The notes below the pieces were generated by a model. That model was given only the letters and a program-made list of their open reading frames with translations. It did no database searches and was not told the DNA's origin. Below, one piece after another: positions 10,965 to 11,895 of a stretch of 11,895 nt of DNA (its first letter is position 1; every line of letters begins with the position of its first letter). The stretch spans positions 1 to 11,895 of the forward strand of contig CAZEHJ010000091.1 in the NCBI GenBank assembly GCA_964512485.1. Direction: 5' to 3'. The stretch comes from CAZEHJ01 sp964512485 (lineage in GTDB: Bacteria > Bacteroidota > Rhodothermia > Rhodothermales > UBA10348). Made by a program: the position numbers and the translations under genes.

Positions 10965-11895
10965 ATGAGGACCACTTTGACAGCGCTCCGGGATTTGTTG
11001 AGATACTCTTTCTTGCTGTTCGTACTCTCGCTCCTCTTTTTGACGGCATGTGATTCTTCCGGCACCGCGGAAGATGAGGTCGAATCCGGCCCGGTCGAGC
11101 TACTTCACGCTTGGGAAGAGGCGGATCCCTCTGATGTTGGAATGGATGCAGATGTCCTCCACGGCGCTTTTCTTGCCGCCGCCGGAATAGATCGTTTGAA
11201 AAGCTTGCTCGTCGTGAAAGATGGCAAATTGGTTATGGAGCACTATCTGCATGGCGCGACCAGCGATGACCTTTTTGACGTGCGATCTGTGACAAAAAGT
11301 GTCGTGTCAACTGTTGTAGGCATCGCCATTGACGAAGGCAAGATTCCCGGCGTGGACACCCCAATTGGCAATAACCTTGACTTCCTGTCCGAAAATATGC
11401 CGGAGGCCATCCGGTCGATAACGGTGCGAAACTTACTGATGATGGCCGGTGGATGGGAGGGTGATGGGTCGATCAATGCGTCGTACAGCAGGTGGGTGAA
11501 TTCGGGAAATACTGAGGCTTTTCTGATCGACAAACCACGTGTAAACGATCCCGGTATAGTTCACTCGTACAGTTCCTCTTCAGTTCACCTTTTGAGCGTT
11601 CTCGCTGCGCAATTCCTGGAACAGCCGTTCGCGTCGTACACTGACACCAGGTTGTTAAGTCAACTGGGCATCGTCGAGCGAGAATGGGAAATATTCGATT
11701 CTGGTTATCCGAATGGTGGCGCAGGCCTGGATCTCAAGGCCCGGGACCTGGCAAAGATCGGACAGCTATTTCTTCAGCGCGGTATGTCTGGCAACCGACA
11801 AATAGTCTCCGAAGAATGGGTTGATGAGGCATCCTCTCCGAAATTCGGTTTTTCGTTCAACTGGGCGGGATTGACAAACGTGTCATACGGATATC
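10965..11895 (+). CDS. Serine hydrolase lipoprotein, class C beta-lactamase family (3' end outside window)
   Basis: The frame is open from ATG 10965 to the window edge (310 full codons). A long N-terminal helix (14-28) ends in the lipobox L26-T-A-C29, so it is a predicted lipoprotein. The Beta-lactamase (PF00144) domain is clear: LLVVKDGKLVMEHYLHG (81-97), the nucleophile motif S108-V-T-K111 in VRSVTKSVVSTVVGIAIDEGKI, TVRNLLMMAGGW, SYSSSSVHLLS where the second motif Y-x-N should be, and NGGAGLDLKARDLAKIGQLFLQRG. The second motif reads Y-S-S rather than Y-x-N, a change I believe is common in non-lactamase members. The role is probably an esterase, peptidase or penicillin-binding-like hydrolase rather than antibiotic resistance. 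The third (KTG-like) motif should lie beyond the edge. It is co-oriented and nearly contiguous with the membrane protein before it. Confidence 0.9.
   Translation, partial: MRTTLTALRDLLRYSFLLFVLSLLFLTACDSSGTAEDEVESGPVELLHAWEEADPSDVGMDADVLHGAFLAAAGIDRLKSLLVVKDGKLVMEHYLHGATSDDLFDVRSVTKSVVSTVVGIAIDEGKIPGVDTPIGNNLDFLSENMPEAIRSITVRNLLMMAGGWEGDGSINASYSRWVNSGNTEAFLIDKPRVNDPGIVHSYSSSSVHLLSVLAAQFLEQPFASYTDTRLLSQLGIVEREWEIFDSGYPNGGAGLDLKARDLAKIGQLFLQRGMSGNRQIVSEEWVDEASSPKFGFSFNWAGLTNVSYGY

Overview
The window looks like chromosome from a Bacteroidota-type bacterium, most likely in the Rhodothermota/Balneolota neighbourhood. The reasons are: few genes have a Shine-Dalgarno sequence; CarB is short and lacks the C-terminal allosteric domain; the TonB has the N-terminal helix and Pro/Val linker style of that group; and there is a PadR plus ATPase-less FtsX/MacB permease pair with a cytoplasmic prefix domain. 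The phylum call is an inference from gene style, not from a marker comparison.

Layout. At 1-219 is the 3' end of a tRNA methylthiotransferase (MtaB type). At 270-740 is a small DUF6174-type lipoprotein. Convergent to it, 748-3764 (minus strand) is a two-gene operon: a PadR regulator followed 17 bp later by an 885-residue duplicated FtsX/MacB-type permease. A sigma70-like promoter and a perfect 7-bp inverted repeat lie just upstream of padR. From 3865 to 4193 is an unusual tandem, hairpin-rich repeat array that begins inside the last codons of carB. Then come carB (4167-6995) and carA (7029-8201), both minus strand, encoding carbamoyl-phosphate synthase for pyrimidine and arginine synthesis. 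The roughly 520-bp region upstream of carA holds a strong intrinsic terminator pointing toward carA, a candidate attenuator. At 8721-9407 is a TonB-type energy transducer (plus strand, TTG start). Two minus-strand genes follow: an antibiotic-biosynthesis-monooxygenase-fold protein and an exported NTF2-like/lumazine-binding-like protein. Last is a plus-strand pair: a two-helix membrane protein of unknown function, and 4 bp later a lipoprotein of the class C beta-lactamase/serine hydrolase family that runs off the window end.

Most notable observation. The final eight codons plus stop of carB (peptide MRNLYLSR, then stop) are present three times at about 150-bp spacing: once as the real carB end and twice downstream. 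All three copies encode the identical peptide and stop, yet they differ at 4 to 6 of 27 bases per pair, and every difference is synonymous. The flanking 56-bp core, in contrast, is identical in the two downstream copies. This fits serial insertion of a small (about 150 bp), hairpin-rich, non-autonomous element that targets the 3' end of carB and each time supplies its own in-frame replacement tail, so the enzyme stays intact. I know of no described element of this kind at carB, but I could not search.

A second coherent theme is pyrimidine control. CarB has lost the domain that binds UMP/IMP/ornithine in enterobacterial enzymes, while the carAB leader carries a terminator where an attenuation switch would sit.
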